Source of the DNA: Gammaproteobacteria bacterium
GTDB taxonomy: Bacteria > Pseudomonadota > Gammaproteobacteria > Steroidobacterales > Steroidobacteraceae
Direction of reading: 5' to 3'
NCBI GenBank assembly: GCA_030831085.1
Contig: JAURLT010000077.1
Span: 1-35,357 of the forward strand
Length of the DNA: 35,357 nucleotides
A program made the translations under genes and the position numbers. The notes under the pieces are model-generated. The model worked only from the letters and a program-made list of their open reading frames with translations, was not told where the DNA came from and did no database searches. The first letter of the stretch is position 1. The number at the start of each line of letters is the position of its first letter. Shown piece by piece: positions 35,269 to 35,357 of the stretch.

Positions 35269-35357
35269 CTACTGCGGGTCTTGCTCCGGCTCCATGCCGG
35301 CCTCGCGTTCGAGCTCCAGGATCCACTCATCGTCTTCCTCGATGGCGCCATCGGCCA
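35269..35357 (-). CDS. C-terminal end of an unidentified protein, cut by window edge
   Basis: An open minus-strand frame enters the window and stops with TAG at 35269-35271. The visible 28 residues are strongly acidic, containing AIEEDDEWILELEREAG. It is convergent with mlaB, with 6 bases between stops. No family can be named from this fragment. A functional link to Mla (for example an outer-membrane partner) is possible but unsupported. Confidence 0.55.
   Translation of the reverse strand, partial: ADGAIEEDDEWILELEREAGMEPEQDPQ

Overview
The window is a GC-rich, very densely packed stretch of bacterial chromosome from a gammaproteobacterium. Gene content and order support this: rnr-rlmB-rpsF-rpsR-(DUF2232)-rplI-dnaB-radA, ypjD/corB divergent from ffh, rpsP-rimM-trmD-rplS, kbl-tdh, a SufBCD-SufS-SufU-SufT operon headed by a gammaproteobacterial SUF regulator, and mlaFEDCB. 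The closest feel is Chromatiales/Ectothiorhodospiraceae or Xanthomonadales-like, but that is inference from gene order only. Overlapping stop/start codons and the near absence of spacers suggest a compact genome. No mobile element, CRISPR array, phage gene or composition island is visible. No intergenic stretch exceeds about 170 bases.

Layout. 1-144: a truncated tRNA-Leu(CAG) on the minus strand with a near-consensus promoter, divergent from rnr. 145-6681 (+): RNA decay and rRNA methylation (rnr, rlmB), ribosomal proteins S6, S18 and L9, a DUF2232 membrane protein, and the replicative helicase dnaB. 6694-8282 (-): a two-gene PP2C phosphatase/FHA signalling pair. 8452-9813 (+): radA. 9808-11733 (-): a CorB-like CBS protein and a CcsA/YpjD-like membrane protein. 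11786-17046 (+): ffh, rpsP, rimM, trmD, rplS, sppA. 17057-19283 (-): tdh and kbl, the threonine-to-glycine pathway. 19298-25455 (+): hslR, a YhhQ-type queuosine-precursor transporter, a Nudix hydrolase, a bifunctional PutA and an NSS-family sodium symporter. 25456-32147 (-): an eight-gene Fe-S assembly operon, sufR-sufB-sufC-sufD-sufS-sufU-sufT plus a SixA-like phosphatase. 32254-35262 (+): the Mla phospholipid-transport operon mlaF-E-D-C-B. The last 89 bases hold the C-terminus of an unidentified minus-strand gene.

Most of this is well-known housekeeping machinery, and I found no convincing undescribed system. The points most worth a second look are: rimM, which appears to start at a CTG codon overlapping the rpsP stop; the PP2C/FHA pair without a visible kinase; a CorB homologue whose DUF21 membrane domain has lost its signature motifs; a possible Rrf2/IscR-type operator overlapping the sufR start codon; a candidate S6:S18 autoregulatory hairpin before rpsF; a possible leaderless ffh transcript; and a SixA-type phosphatase at the end of the suf operon.
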